Below, piece by piece: positions 7,808-14,681 of a stretch of DNA of 30,839 nt. The number at the start of each line of letters is the position of its first letter. The stretch's first letter is position 1. Below the pieces are notes generated by a model, which was not told the origin of the DNA, searched no databases, and saw only the letters and a program-made list of their open reading frames with translations. Position numbers and translations under genes: made by a program. Origin of the DNA: a virus; IMG/VR virus record IMGVR_UViG_3300035438_000589, positions 1 through 30,839 of that record; one strand, 5' to 3'.

Positions 7808-8218
7808 ATGGAACCAGTAACACTTATATCTGGAGCACTTGTTATAGTTGTTTCAATTATTGCAATAGCTATGACTTTCAAGGTAATCACACTAAGACAA
7901 AGAATGAAAGTCTTAGTGGTATCTCTGGCTAGAGTTCAAGACATTTTTAATAGCACAAAGCAAGAAGAGTCTGACAGTGACGTACATAAAGAAAACTTTA
8001 TTAAATTTTTATCTGATTCACGTGATTGGGCTTATCTTTACATTGAAGATGTTCAAAAAGGTCTAACAAAATTTGTTAACGAGATTGAACCTGAGATAGC
8101 ATACTTTGATGAATATGGTCTTGTAGGTGAAGCATACCCACACTATCATTCAATGAAAAAAATATCAAAAGAATATCAAGAACTGAAAAAGCTTTTGCCA
8201 ACGGAGGAAGAACAATGA
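7808..8218 (+). CDS. Membrane-anchored hypothetical protein
   Basis: The 136-aa protein has one N-terminal membrane segment (about residues 5-27) and a mostly helical, charged C-terminal domain that could form a coiled coil. It lies directly upstream of the XapX and holin-like genes and overlaps XapX as ATGA. A role in lysis or membrane remodelling is possible but only from position. Confidence 0.65.
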   Translation: MEPVTLISGALVIVVSIIAIAMTFKVITLRQRMKVLVVSLARVQDIFNSTKQEESDSDVHKENFIKFLSDSRDWAYLYIEDVQKGLTKFVNEIEPEIAYFDEYGLVGEAYPHYHSMKKISKEYQELKKLLPTEEEQ

Positions 8219-8373
8219 AAGATATTTTATTATCAACACTAACAGGTTTTGGGTGCGGTGTCGTGTTCGCAGCATTCAAATTGCCAGTACCAGCACCACC
8301 AGTTTTTGCGGGAGTCGCAGGAATTATTGGTCTATGGATTGGCTTTACATTACTAACACGAGTAATATCCTAG
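8215..8373 (+). CDS. XapX-domain small membrane protein
   Basis: A 52-aa hydrophobic protein that starts MKDILLSTLTGFGCGVVF and contains KLPVPAPPVFAGVAGIIG, the diagnostic XapX-domain motif, followed by a second membrane segment (LWIGFTLL). Its start overlaps the previous stop (ATGA). XapX proteins are of unknown function and are uncommon in phages; its place just before a holin-like gene suggests a membrane role late in infection. Confidence 0.75.
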   Translation: MKDILLSTLTGFGCGVVFAAFKLPVPAPPVFAGVAGIIGLWIGFTLLTRVIS

Positions 8374-8381
8374 GAGGAAAA

Positions 8382-8648
8382 ATGAATACAGAACAACTAA
8401 AGGCACTACTATCTTCATACGGAAGATCAGTACTTGCATCAGGACTTGCCCTATACATGGCAGGCGTGACAGATCCAAAGGATCTATGGACAGCACTTGT
8501 TGCTGCTATCGCACCAGTTGCCATTAGAGCACTCAACCCTAACGACAAGTCATTTGGTATCTTGCCAGATGCTAAGGCTGTAGATGAGGCTCTGAAGGCT
8601 GCTAAGGCACCTGTAAAGAAGAAGGCTGCTAAGAAGCCAGTAAAGTAA
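8382..8648 (+). CDS. Holin-like small membrane protein
   Basis: The 88-aa protein has LSSYGRSVLASGLALYMAGVTDPKDLWTAL and IAPVAIRALNPNDKSFG, a pattern seen in putative holins of actinobacteriophages, with two short hydrophobic segments, and a Lys/Ala-rich tail (KAPVKKKAAKKPVK). The start has a strong AGGAGG 6 nt upstream. An endolysin is not found within this window. A terminator follows the stop. Confidence 0.65.
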   Translation: MNTEQLKALLSSYGRSVLASGLALYMAGVTDPKDLWTALVAAIAPVAIRALNPNDKSFGILPDAKAVDEALKAAKAPVKKKAAKKPVK

Positions 8649-8663
8649 TACAATATATATGGG

Positions 8664-8694
8664 GGCCAGTCTATTCGTAGGCTGGCCTTCTTTA
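8664..8694 (+). terminator. Rho-independent terminator after the holin-like gene
   Basis: GGCCAGTC and GGCTGGCC form an 8-bp stem (one G-T pair) around TATTCGTA, followed by TTCTTTA. It ends the 4935-8648 operon. Confidence 0.8.
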
Positions 8695-8712
8695 TTATGA
8701 TAGGATATACTC

Positions 8713-9411
8713 ATGGCTGATTTTGGATCTTTGTGGATAGGCAATCCTTTAAGTAAGGTTGAACAAACAGCTCTTGCTTCATTTATATATTATGGTCATT
8801 CCTTTACCCTGTTTGTTTATGACATGGACATGAAGGTTCCAAAAGGTGTAGTAAAAGAAGATGCAAATAAAATAATTCCTGAGTCTGAGATTTTTACAAT
8901 ACAGAATTCATATGGACCGTTTGCTGATATGTTTAGATATACAATGATACAAAAGACAGGACTTACATGGACTGATACAGACTCTATATGTCTTAGGCAT
9001 AAATGGGATTTTGGAGATTATCTGTTTGGCTATGAAGAAGAGGGACGACTTGCAAACGGCATATTAAGAATGCCACAAGACTCTAACCTTGTTAATATGC
9101 TAATAGATAATTCAGTTAATTATGATAAGACAAAGATAGTTTGGTCAGAAATAGGTCCACTACTTGTAACCAAGTGTGCTAAAAAGCTTGGGCTTTTGAG
9201 ATATGCACAGCAACCAAAGGTTTTCTATCCAATTCATTTTTGGCAATGGAAGAAGATTTGGATGAGTGAACACCTAGAAGAAGTCTTAGAAAAGTGTAAG
9301 TATTCACACACACTGCAGATATGGAATCAATTCTTAAATAGAGAAGGCATTGACAAGAACGATCTTCCTAAAGGTTCTGCAATAGAATATTTTTACAACA
9401 AGTTTGTTTAA
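8713..9411 (+). CDS. DXD glycosyltransferase (GT32-like)
   Basis: The 232-aa protein has the layout of capsular-polysaccharide or alpha-1,4-type glycosyltransferases: an N-terminal LWIGNPLSKVEQTALASFIYYGH, then FADMFRYTMIQKTGLTWTDTDSICL with DTD at 88-90 as the metal-nucleotide-sugar site. An AGGA lies 7 nt before the ATG. The stop overlaps the convergent GT25 gene at TTTAAA. It follows the terminator of the upstream operon, so it is probably separately expressed. Confidence 0.75.
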   Translation: MADFGSLWIGNPLSKVEQTALASFIYYGHSFTLFVYDMDMKVPKGVVKEDANKIIPESEIFTIQNSYGPFADMFRYTMIQKTGLTWTDTDSICLRHKWDFGDYLFGYEEEGRLANGILRMPQDSNLVNMLIDNSVNYDKTKIVWSEIGPLLVTKCAKKLGLLRYAQQPKVFYPIHFWQWKKIWMSEHLEEVLEKCKYSHTLQIWNQFLNREGIDKNDLPKGSAIEYFYNKFV

Positions 9412-10883
9412 AGATATCCTGTCATATCTTGTTTTTTTGTATGCTGAACAGTTGATGTTGTTGAATATATATTACAAATATTAGCTCTATTGTATTTTAT
9501 AGCATAAACATTTATATCTTCATTATAAAATAGATAGTGATCAATTGGTCTTGATACTGGAGTTTTTACCATTTCAGTTAATTTTTTAGCACCATCCTTG
9601 CTTACAACATAGCATAAGCATGACCATGATTGATAAACCTTACATACATTTTTCTTTCCAATGTCCAGATGCTTTCCATCTTTCTTGTATCTTACGTTGC
9701 CAGTTGGAGGAACATAAACTGTGAATACATCCCAGTCCTCTGGAAGTTCGTCTATGTACTCATATAGTTTTTCACTAAAGTCTTTTGAAAGTTGTATATC
9801 ATCTTCCATTAATATAATATGGTCATAACTAGATTCAGAAAAGTTTTTCCATGCCGTATAGTTACTTGCCCAAATTCCAAGCTCTCCAGGCTTCCAACCT
9901 TCACCTAGCCATCCTTTTGGATCAACCTTTATTTGTGCATTTTTATAAAAAGATTTTATGTCGTCTGTGTTTTTAATCATTATTGTTGGCGTATCAAAGT
10001 TATCAAAATCTTTTTCCAGTTGTGTGATAGCACGCTTAGTTAGTATATTTCTTTTTTCCATCATAGGAGTATCTTCTTCGTTATGAAATATCTTAAAACA
10101 AATATTTGGTTTTCCAACCTTATTATTGAGGCCTTCATTAATATTAAAAAATTGTTCTTTGGGATAAAGTTTACCATTCTTTGCCCACCATTTATTTATA
10201 TAGTTGCTAGACTTTAAATGAAAGTCTTCATGATTTTTATTTATTGAATTTTTTGGATCTAGTATATGTGTAAATAGTGGCATAGAATATGCTTCACCAA
10301 GGTTATACAAAATAACATCTGCTGCTTGATTTTTCAATCCATAATTTTTAAGAACATATTTATCTTCTATCGTATGATCTTTAATAAATGACTCTGCATA
10401 TTTTCTATTAATAATATAGCATGCAGTTGACCACTCATACGAGCCTCTTGTATTAACGTTATACTTTTCTTTTTTATGAAGACTAAATTTAACTGGCTCA
10501 TTCTTAATCATTATTAGTTGTACAATATCCCACCTTTTTGGTAGATTATTTATTACATATTGCCAATCCCATGACCAATGCTCAACTGTATCAAAACTAA
10601 AGTCATCCTCCATTATAATTGCATAATCACTATCAGAAGTATCAAGCCAATGCTTTATAGTTTTAATATGAGATATCATGCATCCAATTTCTGATGGTTT
10701 TAACTTAGGATACTTTCCAGATATTTGATCAGAAAGATCGCTTTTCCTACCATCAACTGCTTCAATAATAGTATAATCAGTTACTCCGTACTTATTAAAC
10801 TGATCCTCTACATTCTTTAATCTATGAGTGTGGTCTTTAAGATTTATAACATACGCTGGCCCAAACCCTTTAAGCTTACTCAT
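9408..10883 (-). CDS. Tandem GT25-like glycosyltransferase
   Basis: The 491-aa protein has two GT25 (LPS glycosyltransferase-like) domains in one chain. Domain 1 (about 8-250) has AYVINLKDHTHRL, IGCMISHIKTIKHWL and IIMEDDF (MEDD at 91-94). Domain 2 (about 258-480) has GELGIWASNYTAWKNF and IILMEDDIQL (MEDD at 359-362). Both keep the acidic metal motif, so two linked transfer activities are possible. It overlaps the preceding methyltransferase by 8 nt, indicating co-translation. Confidence 0.8.
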   Translation of the reverse strand: MSKLKGFGPAYVINLKDHTHRLKNVEDQFNKYGVTDYTIIEAVDGRKSDLSDQISGKYPKLKPSEIGCMISHIKTIKHWLDTSDSDYAIIMEDDFSFDTVEHWSWDWQYVINNLPKRWDIVQLIMIKNEPVKFSLHKKEKYNVNTRGSYEWSTACYIINRKYAESFIKDHTIEDKYVLKNYGLKNQAADVILYNLGEAYSMPLFTHILDPKNSINKNHEDFHLKSSNYINKWWAKNGKLYPKEQFFNINEGLNNKVGKPNICFKIFHNEEDTPMMEKRNILTKRAITQLEKDFDNFDTPTIMIKNTDDIKSFYKNAQIKVDPKGWLGEGWKPGELGIWASNYTAWKNFSESSYDHIILMEDDIQLSKDFSEKLYEYIDELPEDWDVFTVYVPPTGNVRYKKDGKHLDIGKKNVCKVYQSWSCLCYVVSKDGAKKLTEMVKTPVSRPIDHYLFYNEDINVYAIKYNRANICNIYSTTSTVQHTKKQDMTGYL

Positions 10884-11451
10884 GCTTTAATATCCAAACT
10901 TGCTCATCCATAATCAGTATCTGATATTTACCACTATGCTCTTGTAAAAACCTATCTATTCCTGGCTTAGGTCTAAGGTGTTCCTGGTATGTATCATGTT
11001 GCCATAGGTAGTCATCAAATGCCATTATCCCATTAATTTTTAGCTTATCCCAGCCAAGTATTGCATCTGTATATACTCCATGTGCAGTATGATCGCCATC
11101 TATGTATATAAAATCATAGTGTGATTTCTCAGCGGTATTAAGGAACTCTTCAGAGTACCCTTTAACTTTACATACATTTGTATAAGCAGACATTCTGCTA
11201 TCATAAAACTGTTCAAGTTCATTCCAGTCAAATTTCTTGTGTGCTTCTTCTTCAGACCCAGACCAGGTATCAACATCAGTAAGCCATGAAGTTGGATCTG
11301 TAAGTATATTATCTAACATCCATTCACTAGCATCACCAGTGTACGCACCTATCTGTAGAAAGTCTATGAGTGGTTTACCTGCAAACCTGCGTGGTAAGAT
11401 TAAATCAAAATATTTAACGGCACTTATATTAAACCAATTTGGATACCCCAT
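10876..11451 (-). CDS. Class I SAM methyltransferase (Methyltransf_24-like)
   Basis: The protein has a motif I region DFLQIGAYTGDASEW and a later DFIYIDGDHTAHGVYTDA (motif with acidic ending a strand), followed by NGIMAFDDYLW, typical of family 24 methyltransferases linked to sugar modification. The ATG at 11451 is chosen because TATAAT lies 7 nt upstream with no Shine-Dalgarno sequence; an in-frame ATG at 11460 would lie inside that -10 box. It is transcribed with the GT25 protein, so it may methylate the glycan that protein builds. Confidence 0.75.
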   Translation of the reverse strand: MGYPNWFNISAVKYFDLILPRRFAGKPLIDFLQIGAYTGDASEWMLDNILTDPTSWLTDVDTWSGSEEEAHKKFDWNELEQFYDSRMSAYTNVCKVKGYSEEFLNTAEKSHYDFIYIDGDHTAHGVYTDAILGWDKLKINGIMAFDDYLWQHDTYQEHLRPKPGIDRFLQEHSGKYQILIMDEQVWILKHE

Positions 11452-11458
11452 GTATATC

Positions 11459-11464
11459 ATTATA
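11459..11464 (-). promoter_or_regulatory. Leaderless -10 box (TATAAT) for the gene ending at 11451
   Basis: TATAAT on the minus strand sits 7 nt before the ATG at 11451. It is back to back with the plus-strand box at 11480, so this 40-nt stretch is a divergent promoter. Confidence 0.5.
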
Positions 11465-11479
11465 CACTAGAGACTCTGA

Positions 11480-11485
11480 TATACT
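11480..11485 (+). promoter_or_regulatory. Leaderless -10 box (TATACT) for the gene at 11492
   Basis: TATACT is followed by 6 nt (AGGCTT) and the ATG at 11492, with no Shine-Dalgarno sequence upstream of the start that fits normal spacing. Confidence 0.6.
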
Positions 11486-11491
11486 AGGCTT

Positions 11492-12073
11492 ATGCCTATT
11501 AAAACTATATCACAAGATCAGCTAAATAATGCAAGACTTTTTACAAGCAAAGAAGAATTTGCCAAGCACATACCAAAGGGATCAAGAATACTTGAGATAG
11601 GCACACTTGCTGGAGACTATGCAGAAGTACTTATAAAAGAAGTTAATCCAGTCTCTATTGACCTTGTAGACGTGTTTAAAGCCAACGATTGGCCTGACTG
11701 CAATAGGTTTAATAAAGCAGGACATTTTGATTTTGTAAAAAATAGATTTAAGAATGTTAAAACTATTACTTATCATAGAGGATATAGTGATGACATTATG
11801 CCAACACTTGATAAAAAGTTTGACTATATTTACATTGATGCTAACCATGACTACAATCACTGTAAAACTGATTTAATTAATTCCCTTTTGCTTTTAGCGG
11901 AAGATGGAATCATTGGGTTTAACGACTATATAGTAGACCAAGATCATGGAGTAGACTACGGTGTTATTGAAGTTGTGTGTGAATTTTTAGATCAAAACAA
12001 AGACTGGGAAGTTATTGGTTTTGCATTACAAGAAAACATGTATGCAGATGTATACATTAAAAAGCGCCCTTAG
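11492..12073 (+). CDS. Class I SAM methyltransferase (Methyltransf_24-like)
   Basis: The 193-aa protein has SRILEIGTLAGDYAEVL (motif I), then VSIDLVDVF and FDYIYIDANHDYNHCKTDL, and DGIIGFNDYI, the same domain plan as the divergent neighbour at 10876-11451. It is transcribed alone from a leaderless promoter. Its last three codons overlap the 3' end of tRNA-Arg on the other strand. The acceptor is unknown; glycan or small-molecule methylation is likely from context. Confidence 0.75.
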   Translation: MPIKTISQDQLNNARLFTSKEEFAKHIPKGSRILEIGTLAGDYAEVLIKEVNPVSIDLVDVFKANDWPDCNRFNKAGHFDFVKNRFKNVKTITYHRGYSDDIMPTLDKKFDYIYIDANHDYNHCKTDLINSLLLLAEDGIIGFNDYIVDQDHGVDYGVIEVVCEFLDQNKDWEVIGFALQENMYADVYIKKRP

Positions 12074-12136
12074 AAGGATTTGAACCTCCGACCTAACGGG
12101 TAGAAACCGTCCGCTCTTCCGCTGAGCTATAAAGGC
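12065..12136 (-). tRNA. tRNA-Arg(UCU)
   Basis: A complete cloverleaf folds on the minus strand: a 7-bp acceptor GCCTTTA/TAAGGGC (with G-T), D-arm GCTC/GAGC, anticodon loop TTTCTAC with anticodon TCT, and T-arm GGAGG/CCTTC around TTCAAAT. It reads AGA, a frequent Arg codon in these AT-rich genes. CCA is not encoded. The 3' end overlaps the convergent gene at 11492-12073 by 9 nt. Confidence 0.9.
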
Positions 12137-12140
12137 TTGG

Positions 12141-12214
12141 TACATCTGGTAGGACTTGAACCTACGGCTCTCTGCATATAAGGCAGGTACTCTAACCAAC
12201 TGAGTTACAGATGT
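12141..12214 (-). tRNA. tRNA-Ile(UAU)
   Basis: The acceptor ACATCTG/CAGATGT, D-arm ACTC/GAGT, T-arm GTAGG/CCTAC with TTCAAGT, and anticodon loop CTTATAT with anticodon TAT are all present. The first anticodon-stem pair is a C-A mismatch. It reads the AUA codon directly, without the lysidine modification that CAU-type Ile tRNAs need. Confidence 0.85.
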
Positions 12215-12252
12215 TTAAAGTTAGGCAGTTTTAGTCATACCCAGGACTTTTG

Positions 12253-12765
12253 CTAAGCTGAAAGTATCTTTGCTAATGCATTAACTGTTGCTGCAATTCT
12301 TCCGATATCACGCAACTGTTCAACTGTATAGCCTTCTTCTTTCAATGTTTCATAGTGTGCTTTAACACAGAAGTGACACTTACCAACAATAGATGAAGCA
12401 AGAGAGTATGCCTCAAACTTGCCCTTTGTTGTACCACCATGAGATGCAATTGCATTCATACGAAGTTGTGCTGGTAGTCCAGTTAGGTTAGCATCATCTG
12501 CCATTTCTAAGTATGGATACCAAACATTGTTTTGTGCCATGATTGCACCAGCAGTTAATGCTGCATCTCGTTCTACTTGATCAGTTGCACTTGCTGTAAT
12601 AAAAGCAACAAGCTTGCCATTGCCTGTGGAAAATGCTGCTGCTAAAGCAAGGTATGTAGCATGATCAGGATCAATAGATGATCTATTAATTACTGCATCA
12701 AGATTTAACTTAATGTCCTTTGCATACTCTGGAAGGTTTTCCTTAAGCTGATCAACCCAAGACAT
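12253..12765 (-). CDS. ahpD: Alkylhydroperoxidase AhpD
   Basis: The 170-aa protein carries the AhpD active site at the same residue numbers as the Mycobacterium tuberculosis enzyme: E118, C130, C133 (CHFC) and H137. AhpD uses its Cys pair to reduce AhpC, taking electrons from a lipoyl carrier in the cytoplasm. Its start touches the ahpC stop (1-nt shared position), so the two are co-translated. As ahpC-ahpD sit between tRNA genes in phage-like DNA, this is best read as a captured host module for peroxide defence. Confidence 0.93.
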   Translation of the reverse strand: MSWVDQLKENLPEYAKDIKLNLDAVINRSSIDPDHATYLALAAAFSTGNGKLVAFITASATDQVERDAALTAGAIMAQNNVWYPYLEMADDANLTGLPAQLRMNAIASHGGTTKGKFEAYSLASSIVGKCHFCVKAHYETLKEEGYTVEQLRDIGRIAATVNALAKILSA

Positions 12766-13301
12766 TATAGAGTCTCTCCTCCAAGAGGTCTATTGCATGC
12801 ACAAAGCTCTCCTGTTTGTAGTGCATCAAGCACACGAAGAGCCTCATCTGCATTACGACCAACATCAAGATTATTTACTGTAATGTGTTGAATAGTGTTT
12901 TCTGGATCAACAATAAATGTTGCACGATATGTAACACCAGATGAATGATGAACACCAAGGTCTCCAGCTAACTGATGTGCTGTGTCTGCAAATGCCCATG
13001 AGTTTGTCTTCTTTAGATCATCATGTGCATTTCTCCATGCAACCTTACAGAACTCGTTATCAACTGATCCAGTCATAAGGACTGCATCACGATCATTGAA
13101 ATCATTTACAAGTGCATCATATGCAACAATTTCTGTTGGGCATACAAATGTAAAGTCCTTTGGATAGAATACAATAATCTTCCATTTGCCTGGAAAAGAA
13201 TCTTGTGTTAGTACTTCAAATGAGGAATCATCATAAGATAGTGCCCCAGGTTTAACTCCAGTAACGGCAAAGTTACCAAGTTTTTCTCCTACAGTTTTCA
13301 T
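12765..13301 (-). CDS. ahpC: Peroxiredoxin AhpC
   Basis: This 178-aa 2-Cys peroxiredoxin has FYPKDFTFVCPTEI with the peroxidatic Cys at 54, and a C-terminal CACNRPLGGETL giving Cys 167 and 169, the three-Cys arrangement of actinobacterial AhpC enzymes that are recycled by AhpD. It reduces hydrogen and organic peroxides. A good Shine-Dalgarno (AAGGAGAATAAATG) precedes the start, unlike the nearby leaderless genes. Transcription probably reads in from the operon beginning at 13984, through tRNA-Met. Confidence 0.95.
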   Translation of the reverse strand: MKTVGEKLGNFAVTGVKPGALSYDDSSFEVLTQDSFPGKWKIIVFYPKDFTFVCPTEIVAYDALVNDFNDRDAVLMTGSVDNEFCKVAWRNAHDDLKKTNSWAFADTAHQLAGDLGVHHSSGVTYRATFIVDPENTIQHITVNNLDVGRNADEALRVLDALQTGELCACNRPLGGETL

Positions 13302-13320
13302 TTATTCTCCTTATATAAGT

Positions 13321-13338
13321 AGATCTATAAACAGATCT
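13321..13338 (-). repeat. Inverted repeat between tRNA-Met and ahpC
   Basis: AGATCT is repeated as an inverted pair around a 6-nt centre in the short leader before ahpC. In RNA it would fold into a 6-bp hairpin, which could mark processing between the tRNA 3' end and the ahpC mRNA. Confidence 0.5.
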
Positions 13339-13340
13339 TG

Positions 13341-13414
13341 TGCACCAGGTAGGACTTGAACCTACGACGACCAAATTATGAGTTTGGGGCTCTAACCAAC
13401 TGAGCTACTGGAGC
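13341..13414 (-). tRNA. tRNA with CAU anticodon (tRNA-Met, or lysidine-type tRNA-Ile)
   Basis: The cloverleaf has acceptor GCTCCAG/CTGGTGC with one T-T mismatch, D-arm GCTC/GAGC, anticodon stem CCAAA/TTTGG, loop CTCATAA with anticodon CAT, and T-arm GTAGG/CCTAC. It lacks the unpaired first base and G-C anticodon stem expected of an initiator tRNA, so elongator Met is likely; an Ile tRNA after lysidine modification cannot be excluded. Confidence 0.85.
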
Positions 13415-13422
13415 TAATACCA

Positions 13423-13527
13423 CTATTCTTTATCTTGCTTAATACCAATTGTCATTACAAGATATGATACTCCATACCCTGCAAAGAATGCAAATAGTCC
13501 AAGTACAAGTGCTTCTGCTATGTTCAT
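13423..13527 (-). CDS. 34-aa single-span membrane peptide
   Basis: The peptide MNIAEALVLGLFAFFAGYG… is one membrane segment with a short charged tail (KQDKE). Its ATG overlaps the upstream stop (ATGA), which supports it as a real gene. It is the last protein of the operon before tRNA-Met. Function unknown. Confidence 0.6.
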   Translation of the reverse strand: MNIAEALVLGLFAFFAGYGVSYLVMTIGIKQDKE

Positions 13528-13757
13528 TTATTTTCCTTTTCTATTTGTAAATGATCTTTTCTCCAGTGAGAGTACGACTTAAGATATACTACAACATATG
13601 CAATTGCCATTGCTATAAATCCATATTGTTTGGTTACTAAAGCATATGTAACCCAAAGAACTTCATTAGCACAAAGTACTAACCAACCCCATATTGTTTT
13701 TCTTCCAACAAGAAATATTCCAGTGATGCCTAGTATTGCTAGAACCCATGACCACAT
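13524..13757 (-). CDS. Small three-span membrane protein
   Basis: The 77-aa protein has about three hydrophobic segments (WVLAILGITGIFLVG, WGWLVLCANEVLWVTYALV, YGFIAMAIAYVVVYLK) and a charged C-terminus. The aromatic-rich pattern (WGW, LWVTYAL, QYGF) recalls compact actinophage membrane proteins, with slight similarity to PnuC-type transporters. It overlaps the upstream gene by 1 nt and the downstream peptide by 4 nt. Confidence 0.65.
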   Translation of the reverse strand: MWSWVLAILGITGIFLVGRKTIWGWLVLCANEVLWVTYALVTKQYGFIAMAIAYVVVYLKSYSHWRKDHLQIEKENK

Positions 13758-13984
13758 TATATAGGTACCCTTTCATTTTGTCCTCTTGCAATTGCAGCAC
13801 ATACTTTAAATGCAGCCTTTGTTCTACGACTCTTCATAAAACCCAAGCCTTGCCAAACAGGAACAGTTGCCTCAATATCTTGAGCAATCTGCTCTCTAAT
13901 TTCTTTGACTGTAGTGATAACTAGGTCCATAACGTAGGCCTTTTGTTCATCATCTAAGTCTTTAGTCCACCCATTTGTTTCCAT
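13757..13984 (-). CDS. Hypothetical helical protein
   Basis: The 75-aa protein is mostly helical, with DLDDEQKAYVMDLVITTVKE near the start and a basic region (MKSRRTKAAFK) near the end. It is the first gene of a four-gene operon and starts from a leaderless promoter. No family is recognised. Confidence 0.65.
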   Translation of the reverse strand: METNGWTKDLDDEQKAYVMDLVITTVKEIREQIAQDIEATVPVWQGLGFMKSRRTKAAFKVCAAIARGQNERVPI

Positions 13985-13990
13985 ATGTCA

Positions 13991-13996
13991 ATCATA
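13991..13996 (-). promoter_or_regulatory. Leaderless -10 box (TATGAT) for the gene starting at 13984
   Basis: TATGAT-TGACAT-ATG on the minus strand gives the standard 6-nt spacing. It is divergent from the plus-strand TATGAT at 14026. Confidence 0.6.
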
Positions 13997-14025
13997 CCAG
14001 AAACTCAGCGGTAATGCAAGTATGG

Positions 14026-14031
14026 TATGAT
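14026..14031 (+). promoter_or_regulatory. Leaderless -10 box (TATGAT) for the gene at 14038
   Basis: TATGAT-TATTGT-ATG gives a 6-nt spacing on the plus strand, and sets the start of the small gene at 14038. Confidence 0.55.
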
Positions 14032-14037
14032 TATTGT

Positions 14038-14202
14038 ATGTATGAATGCGACCACTGGCTAATACCAATAGTATACGGATATATGTATGGGGAAGTAATT
14101 GATAAGGTAGACAATAATGAAGTTGTTTATGGTGGTTCTAGAAAGGTTGCAGGTTCAGCTGACTGGTTTTGTAATAGATGTCTTGAAGATATTTATCTTT
14201 AA
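14038..14202 (+). CDS. Small hypothetical protein with Cys pairs
   Basis: A 54-aa protein that begins MYECDHWLIPIVYGY and ends WFCNRCLEDIYL; its Cys/His residues could bind a metal. An open frame continues upstream to 13975, but the ATG at 14038 is selected by the leaderless promoter. It is convergent with the small gene ending at 14203. Function unknown. Confidence 0.6.
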   Translation: MYECDHWLIPIVYGYMYGEVIDKVDNNEVVYGGSRKVAGSADWFCNRCLEDIYL

Positions 14203-14322
14203 TTATTGTCTATGCCGTTTCTTATTGCCAAACTTAGACTTAACCTCAGCCTTAGCCTGATTAACTATGGCGTTCGTAATGTCTTCAACACTAAACTCTT
14301 GGTCAAACTCTGATTCGTTCAT
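14203..14322 (-). CDS. 39-aa hypothetical protein
   Basis: The peptide MNESEFDQEFSVEDITNAIV… is acidic at the start and ends in a basic KKRHRQ tail. The ATG overlaps the stop of the upstream gene (ATGA). It ends directly against the convergent plus-strand gene. Function unknown. Confidence 0.6.
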   Translation of the reverse strand: MNESEFDQEFSVEDITNAIVNQAKAEVKSKFGNKKRHRQ

Positions 14323-14465
14323 CTAAACAACTCCACTCCCACATACCACTTTAAAAAGTATATACCAACTTCCCATTCATTGGCAATAGGATACGCCCAG
14401 TTATGTGCATAGACTCCCAAAGAATAGTTAGCAACCTGCTTGCCACGATTAATTTTAATTCTCAT
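14319..14465 (-). CDS. 48-aa hypothetical protein
   Basis: A small aromatic protein (MRIKINRGKQVANYSLGVYA, then HNWAYPIANEWEVGIYFLKW) whose start overlaps the upstream stop (TAATG) and whose stop overlaps the next start (ATGA). The periodic aromatic residues suggest a beta-sheet. Function unknown. Confidence 0.6.
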   Translation of the reverse strand: MRIKINRGKQVANYSLGVYAHNWAYPIANEWEVGIYFLKWYVGVELFR

Positions 14466-14674
14466 TAGTATCCTCCAAGACACTCGTTGCGTGTGTGAAA
14501 CAGTCTAATCTTTGTCATAATTTTGCGGGATGGAGCAGAAAGATCATCCTTACAAGCAATACACTTATAAGACCATTCCCCAGTAAAGAAATCATGCACA
14601 TAGCCTTTGGCATTAGCATACTTCTTGGCTACAAAGGTTTGAAATGGATCAGGGATATCGTAATGTTTATTCAT
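14465..14674 (-). CDS. Small Cys/His-containing hypothetical protein
   Basis: The 69-aa protein has YKCIACKDDLS and a distal HTRNECLGG that could make a four-ligand zinc site. The ATG at 14674 is used; another in-frame ATG at 14692 would overlap the upstream oxygenase gene by 11 nt and is equally plausible. It continues the operon from 15380. Confidence 0.6.
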   Translation of the reverse strand: MNKHYDIPDPFQTFVAKKYANAKGYVHDFFTGEWSYKCIACKDDLSAPSRKIMTKIRLFHTRNECLGGY

Positions 14675-14681
14675 TATCAAA

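Noticed and set aside
9411-9425. Terminator between the convergent glycosyltransferase genes
   Set aside because: The genes overlap at TTTAAA and no stable stem with a T-run was found.
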